This document shows, one piece after another, positions 1 to 5,882 of a DNA stretch of 6,463 bases (positions are counted from its first letter, which is position 1; every line of letters starts with the position of its first letter). The notes under the pieces were generated by a model. That model had not been told where the DNA came from, did no database searches, and worked only from the letters and a program-made list of their open reading frames with translations. Made by a program: the position numbers and the translations under genes. Source of the stretch: Gammaproteobacteria bacterium (GTDB lineage: Bacteria > Pseudomonadota > Gammaproteobacteria > SZUA-229); NCBI GenBank assembly GCA_027858635.1, contig JAQICG010000388.1:1-6463 (forward strand), in the 5' to 3' direction.

Positions 1-31
1 TCACATCATTAGTTCATGCCCATGCTGGGCG

Positions 32-122
32 TACACAAGTCATTCAACTTCGCGCCTTCGGCGCCAGACAGCCTACACTGCGCTTCACTCCGTTACTGCT
101 GCCGTTTATTGAGGCGTTATAT
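32..122 (+). other. attC-like integron recombination site
   Basis: This stretch resembles the 3' recombination site of an integron gene cassette. It ends in GAGGCGTTATAT (111-122), which looks like the end of an attC with an R' core near GTTRRRY; the match is imperfect. Recombination would be expected between G116 and T117. The flanks TCATTCAAC (40-48) and GTTTATTGAG (104-113) can form an imperfect stem, and inside lies a strong hairpin GCGCC-TTC-GGCGC (52-64). A small AT-rich ORF follows at once, as in a cassette. Against the call: the left core reads TACACAAG rather than the usual TAAC-type core, and no second attC is visible after the ORF. If correct, this is a lone or terminal cassette, or a degenerate remnant. 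Confidence 0.45.
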
Positions 123-194
123 GTAGTAGATGAAAATCAAAAATAAAAGGGTGCTGTTCACCTTAATCGTTGATAAAACCGGATAATATGAAAT

Positions 195-458
195 ATGAAA
201 AATGCTACAGACAACATAGACGTCGCAGATATTGATAATGCAATTCAGATGTTAAATAAATACGCAAAGGAAACCAGTATAAAACCTTTGATATCGATAT
301 TAGAGGCGTTAAGAAAAGACTCGCACAATGAATCACTTTTAGCACAACTTACTGATACATGGAGAAATCTTGGTGTGTATCAAGGTACAGTTTTAACCTA
401 TGTACCATATTTCTATACTTTGATACCGGATGATATTTTTGGAGATAATTTAAAATAA
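195..458 (+). CDS. hypothetical small protein (87 aa), possibly cassette-borne
   Basis: I do not recognise this protein and assign no function. It is 87 residues, has no cysteine, signal peptide or membrane segment, and is mildly acidic. Residues 10-60 look largely helical (for example ADIDNAIQMLNKYAKE and PLISILEALRKD). The C-terminal part is aromatic and proline-containing (YVPYFYTLIPDDIFGD), suggesting a compact small globular domain. The ATG at 195 is the only plausible start, because an in-frame stop lies at 189-191; no good Shine-Dalgarno precedes it. An 18-codon ORF (130-186, MKIKNKRVLFTLIVDKTG) ends 8 bases upstream and could couple its translation. Base composition is much more AT-rich than the genes to the right, and it lies directly after an attC-like site, which fits a mobile integron cassette. 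Coding status is likely but not certain. Confidence 0.55.
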   Translation: MKNATDNIDVADIDNAIQMLNKYAKETSIKPLISILEALRKDSHNESLLAQLTDTWRNLGVYQGTVLTYVPYFYTLIPDDIFGDNLK

Positions 459-466
459 ATGATTTT

Positions 467-616
467 CAGGTCTTGCATTTTTTCTTTTCTTCAAAACAAC
501 TAACATTAACAATTAATTATTGCAGAACATTACATCGTGGTTTTTTTCATGAGTCGATAATATTGTCAAGTCTTACATTTTACATATACGATATCCAAAC
601 ACAGGCCTTGTGTTTT
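467..616 (+). repeat. imperfect direct repeats of a CAGGTCTTGCATTTT-type motif
   Basis: CAGGTCTTGCATTTT begins at 467 and CAAGTCTTACATTTT at 567, exactly 100 bp apart, matching at 13 of 15 positions. A weaker third version, CAGGCCTTGTGTTTT, begins at 602. The motif resembles sequences I associate with flanks of REP-associated (Y1) transposase genes in gammaproteobacteria. That link is from memory and unverified, and no transposase is present here. Confidence 0.4.
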
Positions 617-706
617 CCCGTTCAAATAAATAGCAAAAGAACTCAATAATCACTTTGCATTAAACCCTGTTTTTTTTATACGACAGGAAATTTATGGCAG
701 CGGTAA

Positions 707-726
707 CAAATAATGGTCATTATTTG
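707..726. repeat. 9-bp-arm palindrome
   Basis: CAAATAATG (707-715) and CATTATTTG (718-726) are perfect inverted arms around GT, 20 bp downstream of the rsmJ stop. It could be a protein-binding site or part of transcript-end processing. No T-run follows in the rsmJ direction, so it is not a standard intrinsic terminator for that gene. A run of eight T follows at 735-742 on the plus strand after a short CAG-AG-CTG stem. Confidence 0.5.
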
Positions 727-746
727 CAGAGCTGTTTTTTTTGTGA

Positions 747-1538
747 TCAGTCCTGTAGTTTATGAGTCAGATAAATATCAAATCGGGTTTTTTTGCTGTT
801 GATGGAGGCGGCAGGTTTTTTGTCGAGCAGGAAGGAGGCGTGGGTGGGGCGTTTTACAACGACTCTGTCTTTGGCGTAGTTGAGGGCGGTCTCCAGAAGT
901 TCACCGCTGTTTTCGTCTTTGCCCAGTAGGTGTTGTAGTATTTGCATTTCTTTTTTGACCAGCGCGGATTTTTTTCTTTCCGGGTACATCGGGTCGAGAT
1001 AGATGGTATCTGGTCGCTGATCTTTCTCCAAGTTTTTCATTAAATCAATGGCGTCCTGATTGTGCAGTTCGAAGTGTTCTGCGAGGATTTCGGCGCTGTG
1101 TTCATCTTCAAGGCCGCGTGCGATGCCATCTTCTATCAGCTTGCTCAGGATCGGTGATTTTTCGATCAGGGTCAGCGGGCAGCCGAGCGTGGCTAAAATG
1201 TAGGCGTCACGTGCGAGTCCGGCAGTGATGTCGAGCACGCTGGGATTTTTTCCCTGTTTTAGTCCGACAGCTTTGGCGATGGCCTGGCCGCGGCCACCAC
1301 CGAATTGTTGCCGATGGGCGAGTGTGCCGTGTACGAAGTCAACGTAAATACTGGTATTGAGAGAGCAGTCATAGAGCTCGATACGTTCGTTGCCGAAAAT
1401 TAGCTGGAGTTCGTAATCGGAGGCTTTTGCGTTAAGCAGGGGCAGCAGGTTTTCGTCGGCAAATGCCTGTGCCTGTTCATAGCGGCTGTCGTTATCGAAG
1501 ACGACGCAGAGTGATTTTTTTGAATAGCTCTCGGACAT
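747..1538 (-). CDS. rsmJ: 16S rRNA m2G1516 methyltransferase RsmJ
   Basis: This is the cytoplasmic enzyme that, in the family, uses S-adenosylmethionine to make N2-methylguanosine at G1516 of 16S rRNA (formerly YhiQ). At 263 residues it is close to family length. Visible signatures, in order, are VDF followed by the basic FGGGRGQAIAKAVG stretch (79-92) typical of RsmJ; the SAM-binding motif LDITAGLARDA (102-112), where the family more often reads DATAGLGRDA; the acidic end of strand 2, LIEKSP (124-129); and the catalytic-type motif LDPMYP (181-186), followed by VVVKRP (226-231). The ATG at 1538 gives a normal N-terminus; no clear Shine-Dalgarno precedes it. It is divergent from tatD, with starts about 40 bp apart and a shared symmetric -10 element between them. 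Identification is firm from the motif set; the G1516 specificity is inferred from the family. Confidence 0.93.
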   Translation of the reverse strand: MSESYSKKSLCVVFDNDSRYEQAQAFADENLLPLLNAKASDYELQLIFGNERIELYDCSLNTSIYVDFVHGTLAHRQQFGGGRGQAIAKAVGLKQGKNPSVLDITAGLARDAYILATLGCPLTLIEKSPILSKLIEDGIARGLEDEHSAEILAEHFELHNQDAIDLMKNLEKDQRPDTIYLDPMYPERKKSALVKKEMQILQHLLGKDENSGELLETALNYAKDRVVVKRPTHASFLLDKKPAASINSKKTRFDIYLTHKLQD

Positions 1539-1561
1539 GATGGTTCAGAATTGTTGGCAGC

Positions 1562-1571
1562 TGTTATGATA
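1562..1571. promoter_or_regulatory. symmetric extended -10 element between rsmJ and tatD
   Basis: On the plus strand TGT-TATGAT (1562-1570) is a good extended -10 element. On the minus strand the same bases read TATCAT (1571-1566), also a 5/6 match to TATAAT. No convincing -35 hexamer exists for either direction. Plus-strand initiation 6-7 bases after the -10 would fall at about 1576-1577, right before the tatD ATG at 1578. Minus-strand initiation near 1559 would leave about a 20-nt rsmJ leader. Assigned from sequence only. Confidence 0.5.
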
Positions 1572-1577
1572 GCGCAG

Positions 1578-2384
1578 ATGAGTGCATATATTGATATTGG
1601 AGTTAATTTAACCGGCAGTTCGTTTCAGGATGATCTGGATGAGGTGGTTCAGCGGGCGTTGCGTTCCGGTGTGGGCGCGATGATTGTCACCGGCACGGAT
1701 CTTGAGCACAGCCGCAGGGCGATTGAGCTGTGCCGGCACTATCCGGGTGTGCTGTATGCCACGGCGGGTGTGCATCCGCATCATGCTGATGATTATACAG
1801 AGGCCATAGGCCGGCAGCTGGCCGAACTCGGTGGGCAGGATTGTGTCGTGGCGCTGGGCGAATGCGGTCTGGATTACAATCGTAATTTTTTCACCGGGGC
1901 GAATCAACGTGCAGCTTTTGAGGCGCAGCTGAAACTGGCAGCGACGGTAGGGAAGCCGGTGTTTCTGCATCAGCGTGAGGCGCATGATGATTTTATCGCC
2001 ATGCTAACGAATGCCCGTCCACAGCTCAGTAACGCGGTGGCGCACTGTTTTACCGGCACCGCGGCCGAGGTGAACGAATATCTGGCGCTGGGTATGTATG
2101 TCGGTGTTACCGGCTGGATTTGTGATGAGCGGCGTGGCCGCGATTTGCAGCAGGCGGTGAGAGAGATTCCGCTGGATCGTATTATGCTCGAAACTGATGC
2201 GCCTTATCTGTTGCCCAGAGACCTGTCCAAAGATCCGGCTGAAGCACCGGTAAAGAGTCGTCGCAACGAGCCCTGCTATCTTCCCCATATTGCCGAAACC
2301 GTCTCGCGATATATGGGGGTTGATGTAGAAGAGCTGAAGCAGGCGGCAGTCACCAATGCAAAAAGATTTTTTAATATTCCATAG
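1578..2384 (+). CDS. tatD: TatD family metal-dependent 3'-5' exonuclease
   Basis: This is a TIM-barrel metal-dependent hydrolase of the TatD group, cytoplasmic nucleases that act as 3'-5' exonucleases on DNA and RNA and are linked to DNA repair and RNA turnover. From the ATG at 1578 it is 268 residues, near the E. coli length of about 260. It opens with YIDIGVNL, the E. coli TatD form that lacks the HxH seen in paralogues YcfH and YjjV. Further motifs are GVHPHHAD (64-71), GECGLDYNRNF with likely metal ligand E95, FLHQREAH with H131, HCFTG with H156, GWICDERRG (179-187) and ETDAPYLLPRDL with D207. SRRNEPCYLPHI follows, as in TatD. Upstream in-frame starts at 1551 (TTG) and 1566 (ATG) exist, but family alignment favours 1578. 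No tatABC genes are nearby; TatD itself is not needed for Tat export. Confidence 0.92.
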   Translation: MSAYIDIGVNLTGSSFQDDLDEVVQRALRSGVGAMIVTGTDLEHSRRAIELCRHYPGVLYATAGVHPHHADDYTEAIGRQLAELGGQDCVVALGECGLDYNRNFFTGANQRAAFEAQLKLAATVGKPVFLHQREAHDDFIAMLTNARPQLSNAVAHCFTGTAAEVNEYLALGMYVGVTGWICDERRGRDLQQAVREIPLDRIMLETDAPYLLPRDLSKDPAEAPVKSRRNEPCYLPHIAETVSRYMGVDVEELKQAAVTNAKRFFNIP

Positions 2385-2496
2385 GTTTTATGTGACTTAA
2401 AGCAGTAAGTCCTGACTTATTGATTGCAATAGCGTTGACGGATGTTTAATCTCACCTCTGGCATTAACCTTTTTAATTAACGAAGATAATGGACTT

Positions 2497-3231
2497 TTGA
2501 ATAAATCACTCGTCGCTTTTTTGAACTCGATGCTGGGCAGCTTGCGTGACCTGTTACCGATTATTTTGGTTATCGGGTTTTTTCAGCTCGTGGTTTTGCA
2601 GCAGCCGCTGGAAAATGTCTCAGTTTTGCTCACCGGTGTGTTTTTTGTCGTCATCGGGCTGACCTTCTTTATCTATGGCCTGGAGATGGGGCTGTTTCCG
2701 ATTGGCGAGGCTATGGCTCACGCTTTTGCGCGCAAGGGCAGTGTATTCTGGTTATTGACTTTTGCCTTTGCTCTGGGTTTCGGCACAACGGTGGCGGAAC
2801 CGGCGTTGATTGCGATTGCCAATGAGGCGGCAAAAGTAGCGGCGAAGGCCGACCATATCGAAAACAATATCGATGCCATGAACAGTTATTCCAACGGTCT
2901 GCGTTTGACCGTCGCCCTGTCGGTAGGGGTGGCGATAGTTATCGGGGTGCTGCGCATACTAAAAAACTGGCCCATTCATTACATGATAATGATGGGTTAC
3001 ATCATGGTGATTGTTTTGACAGGCTTTGCGCCCGATGAAATTATAGGTGTTGCCTATGATTCTGGCGGGGTGACCACCTCTACCATCACCGTGCCACTGG
3101 TGACAGCGCTGGGTATTGGCCTGGCCTCATCGATCAGTGGCCGCAGCCCGATGCTGGATGGTTTTGGTCTGATTGCGTTCGCCTCGTTATTGCCCATCAT
3201 TTTCGTTCTGGCTTACGGGATGATAATTTAA
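2497..3231 (+). CDS. DUF1538 membrane protein, first paralogue
   Basis: A 244-residue integral membrane protein of the DUF1538 family, whose transported substrate is unknown to me. About seven hydrophobic segments are visible: roughly 19-35, 42-66, 83-103, 136-154, 160-178, 194-210 and 222-243. Signature stretches are AEPALIAIANEA (100-111), PIHYMIMMGY (159-168), YDSGGVTTST (187-196) and DGFGLIAFAS (221-230). E101 and D188 lie in or near membrane segments and are candidate ion or substrate ligands (inference). The start is TTG at 2497 with only a weak GGA at 2491-2493; the upstream ATG at 2489 is out of frame and stops at once. The next in-frame ATG (2530) would trim 11 residues and still keep the first helix. 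The gene is first in an operon, 17 bp before its paralogue. Positive charges in ARK (78-80) and RILKNW (153-158) suggest N-in, C-out topology, opposite to its partner. Confidence 0.85.
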   Translation: MNKSLVAFLNSMLGSLRDLLPIILVIGFFQLVVLQQPLENVSVLLTGVFFVVIGLTFFIYGLEMGLFPIGEAMAHAFARKGSVFWLLTFAFALGFGTTVAEPALIAIANEAAKVAAKADHIENNIDAMNSYSNGLRLTVALSVGVAIVIGVLRILKNWPIHYMIMMGYIMVIVLTGFAPDEIIGVAYDSGGVTTSTITVPLVTALGIGLASSISGRSPMLDGFGLIAFASLLPIIFVLAYGMII

Positions 3232-3248
3232 TGCATTGGCTGTAAGAC

Positions 3249-4031
3249 TTGTTTAGCCTGTTTCTCTCAACGCTGCTTGACGTCCTGCCGATCGCGGTCA
3301 TTATTTTCGGCTTCCAGTTTCTGGTGATACGCAAGCGCATTGCTAATCTGAAAAAAGTGTTGATCGGCATGTTCTATGTTTTGCTGGGCATCACCTTTTT
3401 TCTGCAAGGGCTGGAACAGGCGCTGTTTCCGGTGGGAAGGATGATGGCTGAGCAGCTTACCAACCCTGCTTTTATCGACAGTGTTCGTATGTCGACAGGT
3501 GCATTGCAGTGGTCTGATTATTACTGGGTGTATCTGTTTGCTTTCGCGATCGGTGCCAGCACCACGATTGCCGAGCCGGCCTTAATTGCAGTGGCGATTA
3601 AAGCCAACGAGGTATCGGCGGGCACGGTGAGTGTCTGGGGCTTGCGAATCGCCGTGGCACTGGGTGTGGCCATCGGGATTTCTTTGGGCACTTACCGTAT
3701 TGTCATTGGCGCGCCTATTCATTATTTTATTATCAGCGGTTATGTCATCGTTGTCATACAGACTTTTTTCGCGCCTAAATCAATTGTGCCGCTGGCGTAT
3801 GATTCCGGCGGGGTAACGACTTCAACAGTTACCGTGCCTTTGGTGGCCGCTTTGGGACTGGGTCTGGCGGAAACCGTGCCGGACAGAAGCGCCCTGATTG
3901 ACGGTTTTGGGCTGATCGCTTTTGCCAGTCTGTTCCCGATAATTTCAGTGATGGGCTATGCGCAACTTTCGGTATGGCTCAGCAGAAGAAGCAAAACGAA
4001 GGAAGTCTCGATTGAGGAGTATGAAAAGTGA
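3249..4031 (+). CDS. DUF1538 membrane protein, second paralogue
   Basis: A 260-residue paralogue of the preceding protein, colinear along its length. Shared motifs are LFPVG (59-63), AEPALIAVAIKANE (108-121), APIHYFIISGY (155-165), YDSGGVTTSTVTVPLVAALG (184-203) and DGFGLIAFASLFPI (218-231). About seven membrane segments are likely. It differs by a longer polar loop at about 65-90 and a charged C-terminal tail (SRRSKTKEVSIEEYEK), which could be a docking site for the soluble proteins encoded next (inference). The basic loop RKRIANLKK (28-36) and basic tail predict N-out, C-in topology. The start is TTG at 3249, forced by an in-frame stop at 3243-3245 and the absence of an ATG before the first helix. 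Together with the upstream gene it probably forms a hetero-oligomeric transporter or channel. The family assignment is strong; the function is not known. Confidence 0.85.
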   Translation: MFSLFLSTLLDVLPIAVIIFGFQFLVIRKRIANLKKVLIGMFYVLLGITFFLQGLEQALFPVGRMMAEQLTNPAFIDSVRMSTGALQWSDYYWVYLFAFAIGASTTIAEPALIAVAIKANEVSAGTVSVWGLRIAVALGVAIGISLGTYRIVIGAPIHYFIISGYVIVVIQTFFAPKSIVPLAYDSGGVTTSTVTVPLVAALGLGLAETVPDRSALIDGFGLIAFASLFPIISVMGYAQLSVWLSRRSKTKEVSIEEYEK

Positions 4032-4066
4032 TTCGTGCTAACAAATATTCATGGGTAACTATAACC

Positions 4067-4074
4067 AGGAGGTG
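4067..4074 (+). promoter_or_regulatory. strong Shine-Dalgarno that fixes the PII-like gene start
   Basis: AGGAGGTG lies with its AGGAGG core 5 bases before the ATG at 4078. It makes 4078 the start rather than the in-frame ATG at 4051, which has no ribosome binding site and would add nine residues that do not fit the PII fold. It is much stronger than anything before the two TTG-started membrane genes, so the sensor may be made in excess over the transporter. Confidence 0.85.
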
Positions 4075-4077
4075 CAC

Positions 4078-4428
4078 ATGCATTTCAAACTAATAATCGC
4101 ATTTGTAGATGATGTGAAAACTGATAAGGTCATGCAGGCAGCGCGGGAGTCTGGTGCGACCGGGGCGACAGTCATCAATAATGCACGCGGGGAAGGTCTG
4201 GCTATCAGCAAAACCTTTTTCGGGCTGTCACTAGAGACGCAACGGGATGTTCTCCTGTTTTTAGTGGAAGAGCATTTGAGCCGGCATATACTGGAAAAAA
4301 TAAGTGGTGTAGGCGAATTTGATGTATCACCCGGTACCGGCATTGCCTTCCAGATCGATGTGGAAGACGCGGTAGGCGTGGCTAGCCAGATTCAAAAGTT
4401 GACCGATGTTGTAGAGGAGGCGCTGTAA
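4078..4428 (+). CDS. PII-like small regulatory protein
   Basis: A 116-residue protein with the layout of the PII (GlnB-like) trimeric signalling fold. It has a beta strand FKLIIAFVDD (3-12), a helix TDKVMQAARESG (15-26), the PII-like GATGATVINNARGEG (27-40), and a C-terminal strand GTGIAFQIDVEDAVGV (86-101) standing where PII has GDGKIFV. The region corresponding to the T-loop (about 38-57) differs from GlnB/GlnK: the usual uridylylated Tyr and its surroundings are absent, and the lysine before the last strand is replaced. This is therefore a divergent PII-like protein rather than the standard nitrogen regulator. PII proteins bind adenine nucleotides and small effectors and often control membrane transporters by direct contact. 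Its position right after two membrane genes suggests that role (inference). Its stop overlaps the next start as TAATG. Confidence 0.8.
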   Translation: MHFKLIIAFVDDVKTDKVMQAARESGATGATVINNARGEGLAISKTFFGLSLETQRDVLLFLVEEHLSRHILEKISGVGEFDVSPGTGIAFQIDVEDAVGVASQIQKLTDVVEEAL

Positions 4429-4850
4429 TGAGTCCTGAAAAAAAAGTGGTTCGTGTTCGTGATGTGATGAAAAAAAACTTTGATATGGTCGATGGAAGAA
4501 TGACGATCATGGAGGCTTTGCGCACCATGAAGTACGTCGAAACTAAAACGCTGATTGTGAACAAGCGACACGACGATGATGAACACGGCATGTTGTTGCT
4601 TTCGGATATTGCTAAAAATGTTCTGGCAAAAGATCGCTCGCCGGAACGGACCAATGTTTACGAGATTATGTCCAAGCCGTTATTGGCGATTGATCCAGAA
4701 ATGGACATTCGCTATTGTGCAAGGCTGCTTGAGCGTTTTGGATTATCACGTGCGCCAGTAGTGGAAAATGGCAAAGTGATCGGCATCGTCAGTTTCACCG
4801 ATATGGTGTTACACGGATTGGTGGACTTCAACGGATCAAAAAATGATTAA
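4428..4850 (+). CDS. two-CBS-domain protein
   Basis: A 140-residue soluble protein made almost wholly of a CBS (Bateman) pair. CBS1 runs from about RVRDVMKKNFDMVDG to LLLSDIAKNVL (9-66). CBS2 runs from about NVYEIMSKPLLAIDPEMDI to VIGIVSFTDMVLHGL (76-131). Both end in the typical GM(L)LLSDI or GIVSFTDM strand-helix motif that supplies ligand-contacting residues. CBS pairs commonly bind AMP, ADP, ATP or SAM and switch attached or partner proteins, often transporters. The start ATG (4428) overlaps the PII-like stop by one base, and GAGGAGG (4414-4420) gives a strong ribosome binding site inside the upstream gene, so translation is probably coupled. No effector domain is attached, which fits a free regulatory subunit for the DUF1538 pair (inference). 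It is the last gene of the operon and converges with folD after 37 bp. Confidence 0.85.
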   Translation: MSPEKKVVRVRDVMKKNFDMVDGRMTIMEALRTMKYVETKTLIVNKRHDDDEHGMLLLSDIAKNVLAKDRSPERTNVYEIMSKPLLAIDPEMDIRYCARLLERFGLSRAPVVENGKVIGIVSFTDMVLHGLVDFNGSKND

Positions 4851-4887
4851 TGCAATCCGGGTTAATGGTTTTTGGATCAAGTAGCCC

Positions 4888-5739
4888 TTAATGATGCTTG
4901 TTGGCGGCTTCGAGGGTATTGCGCAATAATATCGCCACTGTCATCGGACCCACGCCGCCCGGTACAGGTGTGATGTACGCCGCTCTTTGTGCTGCAGTTT
5001 CAAAATCAAGATCGCCAATCAGTTTGCCGTCTTTAGTGCGGTTGATGCCGACATCGATTACTGTGGCACCAGGTTTCACCCATTCGCCTTTGACAATGCC
5101 GGGTTTACCGACCGCGACCACCAGAATATCGGCACGCGCTACATGCTCGGCCAGATTGCTGGTGAAGCGATGACAGGTAGTGACCGTCGCGCCCGCCAAC
5201 AGTAGCTCCAGCCCCATGGGGCGTCCCACGATATTAGAGGCACCGACGATGACGGCATCTCGGCTCTTGTAGGTCTCGCCGATGGCGTTCAGCATGTAGA
5301 TGACGCCATGTGGCGTGCAGGGCCTTAACGAGGGCATGCGCTGCGCCAGGCGACCAATGTTGTAGGGATGGAAGCCGTCGACATCTTTATCGGGGTGAAT
5401 TGTCTCCAGCACGGTGGTGCAGTCAATGTGTTCGGGCAGGGGCAGTTGCACCAGAATGCCGTCAATCTCATGATCATCATTGAGCTGTTTGATCAGGCTT
5501 AGCAGCTCGGTTTCACTGGTGTCGGCGGGCAGATCAAAGGCTTTCGACACGATTCCCGCTTCGACGCAGGCCTCCTTTTTCTTGCGCACATAAACCTGAG
5601 AGGCCGGATTTTCACCCACTAAGATAACGGCCAGACCTGGCGCCCGCTGGCCATTGCTGATCCTTTCTAAGACAGATTGCTTAACCTGTTCGCGTATTTC
5701 CAGTGCAATGGCCTTACCGTCGATAATTTTTGCTGGCAT
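4888..5739 (-). CDS. folD: bifunctional methylenetetrahydrofolate dehydrogenase/cyclohydrolase FolD
   Basis: A cytoplasmic one-carbon enzyme that converts 5,10-methylene-THF to 5,10-methenyl-THF with NADP and then to 10-formyl-THF, feeding purine and formylmethionyl-tRNA synthesis. At 283 residues it is close to E. coli FolD (288). Key residues are in place: Y50 and catalytic K54 in YVRKKKEAC; Q98 in DGILVQLPLP; D121-G122 in KDVDGFHP; PCTPHGV (140-146); the NADP-binding GASNIVGRPM (166-175); CHRFT (189-193); DVGINR (229-234); and TPVPGGVGPMT (257-267). The ATG at 5739 starts in register with the family (MPAKIIDGKAIA); its ribosome binding site is weak. An inverted repeat TGAGAG-N10-CTCTCA (5768-5789) lies 28 bp upstream in the leader or promoter region. 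A stable-RNA operon diverges from it. No terminator is obvious in the 37 bp before the convergent CBS gene. Confidence 0.97.
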   Translation of the reverse strand: MPAKIIDGKAIALEIREQVKQSVLERISNGQRAPGLAVILVGENPASQVYVRKKKEACVEAGIVSKAFDLPADTSETELLSLIKQLNDDHEIDGILVQLPLPEHIDCTTVLETIHPDKDVDGFHPYNIGRLAQRMPSLRPCTPHGVIYMLNAIGETYKSRDAVIVGASNIVGRPMGLELLLAGATVTTCHRFTSNLAEHVARADILVVAVGKPGIVKGEWVKPGATVIDVGINRTKDGKLIGDLDFETAAQRAAYITPVPGGVGPMTVAILLRNTLEAANKHH

Positions 5740-5844
5740 GTTGATTTATTGTTGAATTTTGATGAGTTGAGAGGAGGTGGATTCTCTCATGTGCGATATG
5801 GTTGCCACAAGGCAATAACATCCATTCAATTGATGAATATCATC

Positions 5845-5881
5845 TTGACCCGCATAAGCGCAGCGAGTACTATTCCCCGCC
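5845..5881 (+). promoter_or_regulatory. stable-RNA promoter of the tRNA operon
   Basis: TTGACC (5845-5850) and TACTAT (5868-5873) are spaced by 17 bp. They are followed by a GC-rich discriminator CCCCGCC (5875-5881), the classic feature of rRNA and tRNA promoters under stringent (ppGpp/DksA) control. Initiation near 5880 would give a leader of about 30 nt before tRNA-Pro. Confidence 0.7.
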
Positions 5882-5882
5882 T

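Larger units (their letters stand above)
459..746. other. AT-rich intergenic region without a clear gene
   Basis: No convincing gene is visible between the small ORF and the rsmJ stop. The stretch is AT-rich with several T-runs. It holds imperfect direct repeats (467-616), a 7-bp-stem hairpin AAACACA-GGCCT-TGTGTTT (597-615), a 9-bp-arm palindrome (707-726) and a 23-codon ORF with a good Shine-Dalgarno (694-765). No second attC, inverted terminal repeat pair or transposase is seen. It may be the remains of a mobile-element boundary. Confidence 0.6.

Noticed and set aside
597..616. Intrinsic terminator for the small ORF
   Set aside because: The 7-bp stem AAACACA/TGTGTTT is A-T rich, its T-run is part of the stem and it lies 140 bp after the stop, so it is only a hairpin by inspection.
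1551..1577. Start of tatD at TTG 1551 or ATG 1566
   Set aside because: E. coli TatD begins right before DIGVNL. The extra residues have no family counterpart, and 1566 lies inside the likely -10 element.
1608..2288. Long minus-strand open frames opposite tatD
   Set aside because: They are shadows of the tatD coding strand with no recognisable protein features.
2385..2496. Promoter for the DUF1538 operon
   Set aside because: TTGACG (2435-2440) has no -10 at 16-18 bp, and TTTAAT (2445-2450) pairs only with a poor -35 at 19 bp. A short hairpin GACTTA/TAAGTC (2394-2411) is present without a T-run. A promoter must be here or upstream, but none is convincing.
4051..4077. Start of the PII-like gene at ATG 4051
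   Set aside because: The perfect Shine-Dalgarno at 4067-4074 and the family N-terminus both point to 4078.
4851..4887. Bidirectional terminator between the CBS gene and folD
   Set aside because: No stable stem with a T-run on either strand was found. Only a repeated GGATCAA is visible.
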